From: Eumeta japonica
Lineage: Eukaryota > Arthropoda > Insecta > Lepidoptera > Psychidae
NCBI GenBank assembly: GCA_005406025.1
Contig: BGZK01000899.1
Span: 186,001-250,000 of the forward strand
Length of the DNA stretch: 64,000 nucleotides
Reading direction: 5' to 3'
This document shows, in pieces, positions 1 to 12,140 of the stretch (within the stretch, counting starts at the first letter, position 1; each line of letters opens with the position of its first letter). Both the position numbers and the translations under genes were made by a program. Under the pieces are notes generated by a model, which worked only from the letters and a program-made list of their open reading frames with translations, was not told where the DNA came from and searched no databases.

Positions 1-2210
1 AGCTACTTTAGACTCACCATTCCTTCACATACATGTTTACCGATTCCCATTTGTAAATGTAAGCCGAATATCTGAGTCCACTCATGAAATACCTCTTTTC
101 GCGCATTAGTTGTCTGCGATTCTTAAGCCAAGTATTTGTAGTTGAGGTTACTTAGGATATAAGGAGCGAGACTGATATTGTACGATAAGACCCTCAATTT
201 TTTAAGTAGAACAGATTCTATGAAAAAGGCTTACTATAATGTGTAAAGGATACTTCAACACCATGGATGTCTTTAGGCGTCAACGGCATACCATACAAGA
301 AGTAGAAAGGTCGCCAAAACAAGCAGACAACTGGTCTTATGACGTAGGGACAACCATATATGGAAATTATTTTGTTCATATAATTGAAGATATCAGGCAA
401 TGAAAGTGCTATCAATGTATTATATCCCTATAGAAATAACACCTTCTTCTGATGGCCATAAGGTATTATTTATATTAGGATATAATACATTGATAATACC
501 TTTATCCATTGATGTCTTTACTTCCTGTCAAATTTCGTTTCTAATTTCAGTTGTTTCAAATTTTCTTTAAAACAATTTGGTTTAGGTACTAGAATGTTTT
601 CCCTCTCGCCCTTAGTGGTATATCTATTTTTATTTGTAATAAATAATCTTCAGACTAAAACTTGATTCTATACTATTTCTACTATACTATTACTCCACAA
701 AAATCAGGACTCCCACCTAAATTTTTATCCTCCATTTAAGGTTGAATATTCAAACCACTCAAATGTCGATGTCAAAGCTTTAGAAAATTCGGAATCCTAA
801 CACAAATCTTTGGCTTCTACTTTATTTACACCCTTAAAAAATCATCTTCATAATCATTATTGATAAAAGTATAAAAACCAGATAGGACGAGGCATTTGCT
901 TTAAGAAGATGCTCATTTAAAACAAGTTCTTCCAACTGACGATGTTCAACCTCTTTATTTTTTAACACTATAAACTTTTGATCTGTTGATAGTAAAATAT
1001 TTAATCATATCATAATATATAAATAAACCTGTCAAAATCTTAAAACTAAGGACATTATTAATATTGCTCTATCGAGCACTTCGGTCAAGTACTAACTTTC
1101 TAAACCAATTTTTTTCCAAAAGGTACAAAAACCAAAAGAAAAGGTACAAAAGCTTTTAATTTTGTCATATATTATCCATATAAAATTATAGTTCAAATCG
1201 GTATATTAAGGGTCATACAATAAACAATAGCGTCAAGTACAAACAATAAGATTTAAATTTTAGTATTGTTCTAAAGTAGACAATGCAGATAAATTCATAA
1301 TCTAAAACTACCTGTAGACAATAGTCGCTAATTTGGTATAATACGCCAACGCATGACTAGATATCAGTTAGCAGCATGTGAGGTCGAAGCTCTTATTATT
1401 AGATACCAATGTTCATTCTATAATGAAATTATTTAAATTTTATCATCAACCAAAGAAACAGTTATCTTCTAATATAATAATTTTGTAATACAAATTATTT
1501 TAATGAACCAAAAAATTATGCACCACAATTTCGATATTTATTAATTGGGTCATATTCGAGAATTTATGAAATTTCTTTTTCGACTTGCTTCGGATGTCCA
1601 TCTTCTGATAACGAACTTTTGAACCAAATGTCACTGAGATTCCGTCGCTTTTTTAATCACAAAAGCTTTTTTTCTTTTGTGAATATGCATTTAGATATGT
1701 TCACGGTGACGTTTTTATGCGGAACATGTACAATAAAAAATAAATAAAATTAAACATAAATTTGAAAGACGTTTGTTTTTACTGAAATTTTTATTTTACA
1801 ATTTCTCTTTGTGCTCGATATGTTACTTAATTTTATCAAGTGATTTTGGCTCATTGCAAAATGAGTTATAATTCTTTTATGAATATGAAACATGGCTTAA
1901 GCCTCGAAATACTGTTTGTGGTTTCAGCCATTGTACGCTTTTATAATGCTGCACGTCACGTTATGGTGAACATAAAATTATTGTGGATGGCTTTCACAGT
2001 TTTCGGAAGAGCGTAGACGTCATCATGAGCAATCGATTACACTTACTTTACTATACTTGTTGTGTTTAAGATGCAAATAAAAATAACAAAAATATTTCGC
2101 CACTTTTTGCTAATAAAAATTAAACACTCGAGAACAACGTTCTGTATATTATTTGATAAAATAAAATAACACTCAAACGAGTCTTTCAATTATTTTCTTG
2201 TACCAATAGA
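1..2210. other. AT-rich non-coding stretch
   Basis: I see no supported gene here. All open frames are short and low-complexity, and no transposon motif or tandem array is recognisable. It could be intron or intergenic sequence. Confidence 0.5.
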
Positions 2211-2214
2211 AACT

Positions 2215-2660
2215 TTATTGTAGATCTTTACCCTCGACTCATCAGTTAAGAGTTCGTCGAACGCGTGTATCGCTGTATCTCGTAAAATCACTGGAAAGCG
2301 AGCACGTATATTCACTCACACGTTAATGTTTACTCGTAGCTACGCACGGACAAGACAAACGCAACACACGGAGGCGACTTAACAGGGAGCCGGGCGTGCC
2401 GCCGCGGTGGTGTCGCAGGCGTGCACGCTACAACATTATCGCGCCCGGAAATTGAAAACACTATTGGTATATTTCTCTATACATTTTACTTTCCTGCGTT
2501 ATCGTTACGCCGTGGACGCCCACGACAAATTCGTCAGGTTAAAAACTATTAAGACACACATTAGGTACGTCAATTTTCTACACAATGGTTTCGCACGTAC
2601 GTTAAAATAATAAATTTACATCCCTTTAGTGATAAACGTGCTCAACTTTCATGTCGTACG
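2215..2660. promoter_or_regulatory. CpG-bearing patch, possible promoter or first exon
   Basis: CG dinucleotides become frequent here, densest around 2340-2460, against AT-rich flanks. A 67-codon frame (2407-2610, +) has no recognisable domain. In insects such patches often mark 5' exons or regulatory DNA, but no clear TATA box, initiator or splice donor decides the case. The call rests on base composition alone. Confidence 0.25.
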
Positions 2661-4079
2661 CAGTGAAAACCAAGTTTTATATCCTCATACCGTCGTAGAC
2701 CTCACACACTACTCAAATACTGTCATCTTGAAATACTGAAGCACAACAAACTTGAAGATTCTATGTAGTTTCCCGAACTGCGCAGTCTAGGCGAGAAAGT
2801 GGAGCTTCTCTCTTGAGATCTCTATCAAAGTTTGACTTGCCTAATCAAACAATCTACCTTAAGAAGATGCATTTATCGACATCTGTCATAGAGTTAATAA
2901 TAAAGTCAATTGATTTGATTTAGTACAACGTTCGATATCGATAATTTTCGTCTCATCCTTCTATTTTTAGACCCACTGACTGAAAAACTACTCAGGTCTA
3001 GGAAAATGGCGTAGAGGTCATTTAACAATCCTGATATATTACTATGGCCATGTCAACATCGACTTGTGAATTTATATCATTGGTATAGAAGTGTCTGTGA
3101 GTAAAATAATAAAACTACCGCTTTGTTTCGACAAGTAATTGTTACTGAAGCAAATCGACGCAACGCAGCGCGCACATATTACATGTATGGCTTACATACA
3201 CATCAGTATATGCCGTTAATGTTGATGATATATCATTTCCAGTTTAAAAACTAACAAGTTTTTTTCAATGGTGTAATGAAGAGTTTCATAGAAATAACAA
3301 CGTTATTTCTCACACGGTTCTCAAATCGAAACTGTTTCGTGTCTTGATTCTGTGCCTGAATTGACGTCACGAAAACACAACTTTAGGATCAGACCACGCA
3401 ACCCTTCACTGATCAAATCAAGAACCGTATAAATTTCTATAGAATCAAAGACTTCGTAGATCACATACAACAATTGACATTGCACAATGCAGAATAATTA
3501 ATAAAAAGTCGTATTCATAATTGCAATATTTGACTTCTGACAACATTGTAATAGCACTAAATTAATTATGTTGTTCTGTCACAGTTATAACATATATGGT
3601 AATATATGACTATTGATAAAGTGTCAACCGGGGTCGGTTTCTGATAACGATCTCGATGACCAACATCGAAAACAACTTTGAGACCTGTTACAAATTGGAA
3701 GGAATTTGATGTATTTTGTTACTGGCTATTGCAATACAGTTTCAGAATTAAAAAATAAATAAAATGACAACATTCATTATATTATTGGCAAACGCCATTA
3801 TTATATCGTCTGTAGAAACATTGTGTAGAGCAATTATATATTTTTTACGAGCATAATTAAAAAAAAATTGTATCACCAGAAGGTGAGTGGACGTGACCTA
3901 GTTATCGAAAACAACATGGGAGAGGGGGTTGAATAAAAGTCGGGACCGTAACCGCGAAAGGAAATTTATTATTTAAATCAATTCGCTAATACAACTTTCC
4001 ACCTAAAAACCTTTCACCGTAGCAAGATAGCGATCGATTCGTAATCCTTAGAAATCGGCCGAACTAATCAGCGAAAGTA
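2661..4079. other. non-coding stretch, nothing recognised
   Basis: AT-rich sequence with scattered short frames. No domain, repeat or RNA gene was recognised. Confidence 0.45.
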
Positions 4080-4365
4080 AAGCAACTCAAACGTCGGGAT
4101 TAATTCGAGCCGCGCGGCGCGAGATTCGCCCGGTAATTAATGTCTATCAAGGGGCGGGTTGCGCGTCGTGTTTACACCTCCGGCTCGGCGCGGCAGGCGT
4201 CGGCCGCCGGCTCGGGCTATTCGCTGGGCGGTCGACCTTTTTAGCTTTCGGAATCGCCGCCCCCCGACCGTCCGCCCCGAGGCCGAGGCGTCGTCGGCGA
4301 CGCCGTGCGCCCGCAATGCATCATCGCAGAGTTATGACTCGGACTAACTTTTTATGGGCGGGAAT
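4080..4365. promoter_or_regulatory. strong CpG-rich island
   Basis: This is the most GC-rich stretch of the window, roughly 70% G+C by eye across 4160-4320, with dense CG and CGCC/GGCG runs inside AT-rich DNA. A homeodomain-type TAATTAAT core lies at its left edge (about 4134-4141). A 62-codon Arg/Pro/Ala-rich frame (4159-4347, +) is open but looks compositional rather than domain-like. It could be a CpG-retaining promoter or enhancer, or the 5' part of a mobile element, since the repeat at 4375-5390 starts next to it. Confidence 0.4.
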
Positions 4366-4374
4366 ATGAAATTA

Positions 4375-5390
4375 ACTGCAAAATCTTGAGGGGCTCGAGA
4401 AAAAAAACTTTGTTATTTTTGACTTGGTCAAAAAAAAATCTGTGAAAGAGTTGACCCTGCGAGCCATCTCTAAAACTTGCCGCTATAATATTTATCGATA
4501 TGTTTGGAGCTCCTTGAGTTTAAAGTATAGTTGTTTATAAGTTTTTGAATTCTTTGAGCTCAAAAGATAAATTATATTGGTTCATATAATATCGAGTTCA
4601 AAAATCTACATTTATTAAAAAAATGCATTTTACAACTGAGATATCCATCAAGAATTAAACAAGTTATTTTAAAAAAACCTTTTTAAAAAAAAAGAAATTT
4701 TGCTTGCAATATCTTTCGAACAAACGAACCGTTTCGATGCAGTTCGGACAATCAATGTTGTTTTTTAATCAGAACTGATTAGTTTTAAAGTTTGTTGATA
4801 GAATGTTTAAGAATCGCTCTCTTAAAAATGCTGCTAAACAAAACCGATTTTTATGCCATCTACGGCAATTTATGCAACTGTTTGGAGACAAAACCTTACT
4901 AGATTTTAGTATCGATCGGTCGAATAGTAAAAAAGTTATTTCAAAAAAGAATTTTTCAGAATTTTTTATGTTTAATTTGAAAAATTTCAAATCAATACAT
5001 TGTATATTTATTTGAGCATTCTCTATATCTACCGGACGGGATTAGTTCATATTTTCAAATAGTCTATAAGTTGAATGGACCACTTTCCAATATCGTAAAC
5101 TGCGTTTCGATTGGTTAATCCGTTCAAAAGTTATAAGGGGTTTATATTAAAGGTATACACACATACAAATGCACACACGTACACGTCCGCAAATGTGTAC
5201 ATACAAAAAACATACAGACATTACCCGGAAAAATGGTCGGAATAGGACTCTAAAAGGTGAATATCCGATGAAAGCTCTATTTTTGAAAATGAGACCTAAG
5301 CCAGTATTTTTAATAGACAGTGATGAAAACAGTAATCAAATTTATGATTTTTTTTTAATTTTTATAGCGGTAAGTTAAAAAAATCATGTT
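4375..5390 (-). repeat. ~1-kb interspersed non-coding repeat, family C, copy 1
   Basis: Read on the minus strand, this shares ordered blocks with 13715-14800 (+). First comes an AT-rich start with a T-run, then a TG-rich tract (about 5155-5215), then a block containing CGGTTCGTTTG (about 4720-4735), then GAGCTC/AGCTCAAA repeats. It ends with a block containing ATCGATAAATATTATAGC (about 4483-4502). The same final block recurs at 59680-59725. No transposase is encoded. It looks like a non-autonomous element or old LINE UTR; terminal repeats and target duplications were not identified. Confidence 0.65.
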
Positions 5391-5639
5391 TTAATGTACG
5401 TAATATAAATGATGAAATCAGACTGATTAATTGACGTCACCTCTCCTGAGCGCTTTTGTACTTTCCAGATGAGTCGTAAACAGATCCTAACAGCGGGATG
5501 TTTATTCTCGTCACATACCCGGAAGGAATTTTTTTCCTCATTCGTCGGCTTCGATCGCGCGTACGCATGAGATGCGCGGGGATAATTTAGACACGGTTGT
5601 ACTTCAGCAGATAAGGAGACGCTCATAAAATTTAATACT
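5391..5639. other. non-coding stretch, moderately CpG-bearing
   Basis: A 93-codon minus-strand frame (5384-5665) is open but has no recognisable domain. No repeat was recognised. Confidence 0.35.
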
Positions 5640-5850
5640 CCAAATGAAGCACGGCGAGTTCGCAACTTGTGTCATTTGCGTCGACAATAATTTAATAATT
5701 GAGCCAACGGGCGCGCAAGTTGTAGGCCCCACATTTCGCCACTTCCCTCGACAATAATACGAGTCATCGAGAACGGCGACTCGGGCCCTAATAATTAAAC
5801 GCGTATGGCGTGTAGCCGCAACGTTGCGTTTAATCGAGCCATACATTTTT
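5640..5850. promoter_or_regulatory. candidate cis-regulatory module with clustered TAAT motifs
   Basis: CG-rich sequence is interleaved with homeodomain-type cores: AATTTAATAATT near 5689-5700, TAATAATTAAA near 5790-5800, and TTTAAT near 5829. The 11-mer TCGACAATAAT occurs twice (5681-5691 and 5748-5758). CAACTTG and CAAGTTG lie as an inverted pair about 50 bp apart. Such mixed GC/TAAT architecture is typical of conserved insect developmental enhancers, but conservation cannot be tested here. The overlapping 80-codon minus-strand frame (5604-5846) has no recognised domain. Confidence 0.35.
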
Positions 5851-7480
5851 AAAATTTGTCACGTTTTCCAATGATTACTTGGAAAAAATAACAACTCACT
5901 ACTCGGAAATATACAGCGCACAGGCATCGCTTTGGCCACGAGTTGGAATGAACCACGTTGCACTATTGGAAATCGGCTCGAATGAGAGGGCGTGATAAAG
6001 GCGAATGGCTGTCATATGTCAACTAATCGTTCGAGACTCCTGACCGGGCTTAACGTAACATATGTGTACGTACGGAAGCACGCAGGTGCGCGAGAGATAT
6101 ATGTCACTAAACTGGGTCGCGGCGCCCATCCATCCAACTTCAAAACTTGGCATTGTTTAAACAGCTGATGTGATACACGAAAAGCGGTAGTAGGAACGAG
6201 CTAGTTAAAGACAAACAAAAGTAAGCTGTGGTAACGGTATATGCAACCTGTATTGTATTACATTAAGATGAAACATTCACTAAAATGATTGCTTCATTTA
6301 TTTAAAATGTCATTGTTACCCTGTTTAAAATAAGAAATTTACTTTACAATTGCTTTAGTAACGATAGTAAAACTAAAAACAATAAATATATTATTTTTGA
6401 ATCAACCAAATTGCTCAATACAAAGTGAAACTATATAATTATGTATTAATATATATCGAGTTGAACTAATTGAATTTCCATGTGCGTCTACATAACTTGA
6501 AATAGACAGAGATGTCGTAAGCCTAAAGATTACTTATTCCTACGTAATATGCTCCTGAAACCTATCGATGCTACTCGGAATGAGACGAGAAATCCTGTAC
6601 CAATTCCTTCCTATTTGACAATATTAAGTATTATGCTTATTGTTGTCAAATAAGATATATTGTCAATATTAAATATTATGCATAATTCAATATTAAGATT
6701 CACTTTTTCAGAGCCAGAGGTTTGTCGTAAACGAGGAAGAGATTCCTTTCCAAAGGATCGATATTTTTAATTAATTAAGGAGCCCCGAAAAAGGAAAAAA
6801 TTGCAGCAAAAATGAAATACAAATCCCTAAAGTTGTTATGGCAACACGACAAGCTCTCACGACCGTGAGGATAGCTTTATGGCTTTCCTGGAATGAAATG
6901 ATGGCGTTTCACGGAACCACCTACACATCTCGCTTATTTTATACTTGTTAATTATTTTTCGGTCGTAATTGGGTTTTAGTTTTTGTTTTTTGCTGGATAC
7001 ATCTGTGAAGTTTCGTATTATTTAGTGTATCGCGCAAATCACATTCGTCTCATTGGTTTTAAGGTGACCTCACATAACCCACGGAATATCACATAACTTC
7101 TATCATGAAAATCCCAAAATATTACAAAAATCCCATAACACACGGAACTTTAATGTAAAGCGGACAACACCTCATTCGACCAAATATGATAAATAGTTTA
7201 CAAGCTACCCGACGTCAAATGCATATACATACGAGAAACGAGAAAATATTCCTGTTTGAAATCAAAGCCTAAAATTTTTCTTTTGATTTATGGAATTCAG
7301 TATTGGAAATAATATTTTTTCAAGAGTATAAAATGAGTGATTACTTACGAGGGTGCTATTTGAGGTCCAATCCACAGACGAGGGTCCCAAACCACAGGAG
7401 TTGGGAATCAAACTTTCTTCCGAGTCATACGTAGTGCTGTATACAAAATCTACGAGGAAAAATATATGACAAAATTTTTA
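5851..7480. other. non-coding stretch
   Basis: No gene is supported. 5900-6180 is mildly CG-bearing, and 6600-6690 contains short direct repeats around ATTGTCAATATTAAATATTATGC. The rest is AT-rich and featureless. Confidence 0.4.
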
Positions 7481-7499
7481 ATTCTTTTATACCTTATAA

Positions 7500-7980
7500 T
7501 TATAATCTACACTACTATATGAATCCGTAGCGTCTGTATGTACGTTTAATTTATTTGTAAAATGTTGTGATGAATATTCGACTTATGATTTACTGATAAC
7601 AATTCCATCATTCCTAAAATTGATATTTCTCTGTCTGTATGTCATTTTATAACTAAAGAAGTCGTGATGAAAATTGGCATACGATAGGAACATGTGATTG
7701 CGCAAGTGATACATGACTCTCTTTCCGACTGTTCGTATGTATGTTGTTTTATAATTTAAAAAGAGTTTCACCGATCTTCTGCCTTTTTATTTGCCTCTAT
7801 GTCCATTTATAATTTAATAGAAGTTTGACCGATTTTCATGAAAATTGGTATTCATTCAAGACATGTGATCTGTTCGTCTCTCTGTTTTGTCATTTTAGAA
7901 CTTAGTGATTGTTTAACCAAACTTGACGAAAATTAAATGATGTGATTTCGTGTGATTTTGATATGTTATATTTGTTTTAA
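7500..7980. repeat. degenerate ~100-bp repeat units
   Basis: Variants of a unit recur: CTGTCTGTATGTCATTTTA, then a GACCGATTTTCATGAAAATTGG segment (shown in parts), then an ACATGTGAT segment. The same unit is found at 16370-16670, where its period is about 100 bp. This resembles internal sequence of non-autonomous insect DNA transposons, but no element ends were identified. Confidence 0.5.
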
Positions 7981-8079
7981 TGTGGTTTTGATATATGATT
8001 TCGATATACCGTATAGTACTCGTAAAAATATTATTTTTGCATTTCTTTAAGAACCATATTCAATTGTTTTAATTTAGTT

Positions 8080-8155
8080 GTGTGTGCATGTGTGTACGTG
8101 TGCATGTAGGTGTGTGCGCGTATATGACTACATGTCTCTGTGCGTGAGTTTTCTC
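8080..8155. repeat. imperfect TG/CA-rich microsatellite
   Basis: A run of TGTGTG interrupted by CATG, ACG and CGCG forms a degenerate dinucleotide tract. Confidence 0.7.
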
Positions 8156-8256
8156 GGTTTTCCGTTATTAGTAGGTTATATAAATCTGTCTTTTAATTTG
8201 TTGTTATTTGTTTGTATTAATATTGCAAAGGTAAATTTTGTAAATCTATAAATTTG

Positions 8257-8297
8257 AATATCGGATTCAATATCGGATCGAATATCGGATCGGATTG
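8257..8297. repeat. short tandem repeat, 13-bp unit x3
   Basis: The motif AATATCGGAT followed by a variable 2-3 bp occurs three times in a row. Confidence 0.75.
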
Positions 8298-8299
8298 CG

Positions 8300-9085
8300 A
8301 AAATTCTGTCCTTAATAGGAAGTTATTATTCTGATTCCTAAGTACTATAAACCAATTTTAATTCATATAAAGATGTGTTTTTTTGTAAGAAATCAGAATA
8401 ACAATAAATAGAGTATAGTTTGAAATAAGGAAATAGAATGTATAACAAAAATATTTATCATCTTTATAAATACGTCCACACCATGTATCTCTGTTTAATA
8501 TTCCAGCCACAGAGACGGTTTTTACATTAAAAGTGAAATAAATTTATCAAAAGAAGTTTGGATGGTGTTTTCAATTACATTCTATGATTTCTTATAATAA
8601 TAAACAGTTTAACCATTATGAAGCCAGTTTAATCATTTTATATATTATACAACTCTACTCCCCTCTCCATTTATTTGTGATAGACGCGTCGACCCATTTT
8701 TAATAAGCAAAATTTATACCACACATAGTCGCACTTCACTTCACAAATACTTTCATACAAGGATCAACCCCCCTTTTATTGCGACAAAAAAATAAATTTA
8801 TTAAAAGTCATCTAACCTAATTTGATTGCGATTAGGCTTATAATTTCGGACGTGAAACGGTGAGTCGTTTTACACCAATAATAAACTTATTGTTTTCTTT
8901 TACATCGCGTAATAAACTACTCATTACATTAATATACTATAAAAAGTTACTCTCTTCTCATGAAATTTCCATACTGATTGTTGTGCCAAGCTTCATTTAC
9001 CCCACTGTTAAACTACTCCTCCTCGAAGAAGGAGGAATGCCTCTGAAACAAATACCAATCTGAAATAAAGTACCTTTTCATTTCA
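8300..9085. other. non-coding stretch
   Basis: AT-rich. A 67-codon frame at 8860-9063 (+) has no recognisable domain. The segment ends in a pyrimidine-rich tract and AG at 9071-9086, which may be a splice acceptor. Confidence 0.35.
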
Positions 9086-9086
9086 G

Positions 9087-9258
9087 ATTGAACGACTTAA
9101 ACCTTAAGTTGGACAAACGTGGAAGAATTAACGTCGTCACCGATGCGATAACAACGTCCGCGACCGACATCTTAACGTCCTCTACGAGACACAGTGGTCT
9201 GGTTTGCCTCGATTTAAGTCAAAAGCTCGTCAGTTCATTTCACTGTAGTCAAGATTAA
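9087..9258 (+). CDS. possible terminal coding exon of an unrecognised gene
   Basis: A good splice-acceptor-like sequence (CCTTTTCATTTCAG, ending 9086) is followed by one base and then 56 uninterrupted sense codons, TTG at 9088 to the TAA stop at 9256-9258. Third positions are mixed, and the stretch is clearly more GC-rich than its flanks, with several CG dinucleotides. The translation starts LNDLNLKLDKRGRI and contains TDAITTSATDILTSS; I recognise no domain. There is no ATG in frame, so it could only be an internal start of a last exon. The upstream exon was not found. It could also be a chance frame or part of an unknown repeat. Confidence 0.3.
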
Positions 9259-9379
9259 TCACCGAGCTATCACCACTCTATACTGATTAAACTCTTTCTT
9301 ATTATGAAAATTCATAGAATGTTATTGAAAACACTATCTAAACTTCATTTAGTAAATTTCATTCTCTTTTAACATAAAA

Positions 9380-10110
9380 ATCGTCTCTGTGGCTAAAATA
9401 TTATACATAAATACATAGTGTCGTGGACTTATTTCTAAAGCAAATAATAGTTAATATTTTTGATATAAATTTTCTTTTCTTATATTCACACATTTTAACT
9501 TTCATTTCTGCATCTTTATACGTATTTTCTTCCTTTTTTAGTTTACCTTTAAAACTGCCCTTTTTTTGTACTCTGTGGGTGGCCTTTGCTGACAGTAAAT
9601 CCAGCCACGTTGCCTTCTTTTCTCAAACTACTTTCCTTAGTTCTAAAATCCACTATTCATTATCTTTCCTTTTATTTTTTATTCTTTTATTTACGCCACG
9701 TACCTTTTTTGCCTGCTGTACTGAAACATATTCACCTACTTCTCACAATCCGTCAAGTTATACATGTTCATACTGTTTGATTTTATCCCAGGTATACTTC
9801 AGTTGCTCTTCACACTCATCTTTTACATGCAGATCGTTAATCTTACCAATTTTTATTCTTTGTACCTTTGTAGTGACCATTTTCACAAGATTTCGTTGAG
9901 GATGGCATAAAGTTTCAACTCGACAGACCACTAAGAAGTGGTCAGTGCCAACGATGACGTCACGGTATACTCTCGTATCCACAACTTTGTTTCTCAACCG
10001 GTGATCCACAATTATAGTCTATCATGATTTTTTTCTTCACCTCTCTTCCAAGTATGAGTGTACTTTCCCCTAATCAACTATAATGTTTGTCACACATAAA
10101 TTAATGTCTA
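9380..10110 (-). pseudogene. LINE family A, copy 1: endonuclease C-terminus and linker (broken)
   Basis: This is a remnant of a non-LTR retrotransposon ORF. On the minus strand, 10110-9950 encodes the end of an APE-type endonuclease: a degraded TLILGREV segment, then DYN/DHRLRNKVVDTRVYRDV and VGTDHFLVVCRVETL (TDH is the usual catalytic Ser/Thr-Asp-His end of this fold). The next 500 bases encode the charged linker before the reverse transcriptase (VSVQQAKKV, WWILELRKV, ATWLDLLSAKATHR), with stops and frame changes. Only 83 codons (10009-9758) remain in one frame. The RT domain is absent. The related fragment at 49560-50030 covers the part of the endonuclease just upstream. The 158-codon plus-strand frame at 9423-9899 is an antisense shadow. 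Confidence 0.87.
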
Positions 10111-11569
10111 AATAAAATTAATGGAATAAAATTATTAAAACTACTTTTTAACATGGAATACACCAAGTACAAGATACTTGACTTGTACTTTTGCACTTTT
10201 TAACTAAAATGAACAGCAAATCATTCTTAAAAAGTAAAAACATTATTTCCACCTTTCTATTATAAAAACTCTTCGTATAGTTTGTTGTATGCATTTATTT
10301 AATTTTCGCTAAGGAGGTTGTCTGTAATTTGCTTCAACAATTTTTTTTAATCCAATGGTGTTATAAGTTTTTTAATATTTCTAATAATATTAATTATATA
10401 TTGAAATTGATAGTTAACATGCAAATTAACTGTTAAATATTTTTAACAAATAAGGTGACACTCGAATTTCCACATTTATTAGTTAATTTAGAACAACGTA
10501 TATACAAAAAAAGGTAAGAAACCAGTATCATTTTTAAATTGAAAAATAACTAAGATTTTGGTATTTTATTAATTGATTTTTTCGGACAAAACTAAAAAAG
10601 AAAATCGACTGGAAATTATCTTTTATGTGATTCTTCCGCCAGTTCATCGCGTGAGAAATGGACCTCCACATATTTATTAGGCCGCATATATCTATTACGG
10701 TAATAACATATGTTTTGTCTCGTTTTGAAAAACGTATGAAGGTACTCCCGAGCAGAGGTAATATAAAAACGATTTAGCTATTCATCGCTCCGATGGAGGA
10801 TCTACAAAATGCAAATCTGTACATAAATACAGATATTCAGGGTATAGCCGCGACTTCGTGTGGCCGTGCGCTGTGGGTGCCACTTTAGATAAGGAAATAC
10901 ATTATTATCACGACGGCTGATTCTGATTCAACGACAGTTGCACCCTGGACATCACCGATCTGAAGTCTGGATTTGAAATCAATAAATTGCCTATCGTAAT
11001 TTTTTATGTTGTGACAACCCTAAAACCAAGTAGGATTTTTTTTTTTTAATACCTCACAAAAATATATTCATGTCACCTATTTCGTTTCTTAAACATTGTT
11101 TACTTGTTTCTTGTTTCAATTATAACTGATAATCTGACCAAGTTTTAACTTTTTGTCCTTTTCTTTTTGTCAATTCGTTTCAAACAATCATAATACCACA
11201 GACACAATCTACATCATTGATTTAGGAAATTACACTTGTAGTGCTACAAAATAAACAAGTCAAACCATTTTTGCCCACTATCGCATTGAAATATAGATAA
11301 CACGCACGCATGATATAATTCATTGCGGTATTGGAGGTGAATCATGGAGGAGAGAATTCATTGCCCATATTTTACGAGAAAACCATTCTTTCAATATTCT
11401 TTCTCCACTTTATTTATCCAACAAACTTTAGCGATATTGAATTTTCTTTGAAATTATAAACTCCAAGTCATTATATGAATTATGATAAGCCTAACAAAGT
11501 CTCTTTGTACATTATTTATCATTTAAAATATGAGGAGCGCTTCAATTTTATACCTGCTCCTGAATTTCA
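10111..11569. other. non-coding stretch
   Basis: AT-rich with no supported gene, RNA or repeat. A slightly more CG-bearing patch lies at about 10780-10950. Confidence 0.45.
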
Positions 11570-11830
11570 TCACCGTTCCGCCATCTGAAAATACCATCAT
11601 TGTCATTTCGATAAATGGCGTTCTGCCACCATACGTTTCATGTGCAATTTTCTGACATGTATACTAAACATATGGAATGATATACTATCAGCGATGTTTT
11701 CAGTCAAATACAGCAAGGGAATCTTCCGTTTATTCCTTTATAAAAGATTGGCAACATACTAGTAACTTCTAAGGGCGGCGGTGATAACCAACTCTTCGGT
11801 AGATCGCATGCTCGATTATATACTTTAATA
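11570..11830 (+). pseudogene. LINE 3' end, Jockey/CR1-like C-terminus plus 3' tail
   Basis: This is the extreme C-terminus of a non-LTR retrotransposon ORF2. Around 11655-11750 one frame reads LNIWNDILSAMFSVKYSKG, which matches the common insect pattern LWNELP-x-AVF-x-Y-x-KG-F before the stop. It is followed at 11775-11815 by GGGCGGCGGTGATAACCA and a GGTAGATCGCATGCTCG block. That tail is frequent at LINE/SINE 3' ends in Lepidoptera and recurs at 22460-22515. The fragment is 5'-truncated and only about 260 bp. Confidence 0.65.
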
Positions 11831-11999
11831 AATTTTATTTATTAATATCATTTAAGTACTTTTGGTTGTCGAAGGTAACAAATTATCTATTGAGATAATA
11901 CCCAAAGTAAAATTCGTAAGCCCTCCTACCTGAGTCGGATAAATACATAATACGAATTAATAACGCAAATAGAAGCTAATTAAATGTTTTTTTGACGTG

Positions 12000-12140
12000 A
12001 TAACGTCTTATAAATCGATGAACGCCGGCTGCTCGTACGTAAAATCATGACTCATTGTCGCGTTCCGCCTGAGCCGAGCGTGCGAGCGAAAGCGCGGAAC
12101 AATAGAGAGGCCCGATCGGTCTAAGCGTTCGCCTTGTGAT
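12000..12140. promoter_or_regulatory. CpG-rich patch
   Basis: A dense CG cluster (GCGTTCCGCC, GCGTGCGAGCGAAAGCGCGG, ACAATAG) lies within AT-rich DNA, with TTCCGC and GCGGAA as an inverted pair. It is a possible regulatory element or promoter. No gene is attached to it. Confidence 0.3.

Noticed and set aside
9423..9899. Longest plus-strand frame of this region, 158 codons, Phe/Leu/Ser-rich
   Set aside because: It is antisense to LINE A copy 1, whose minus-strand translation has recognisable endonuclease and linker motifs.
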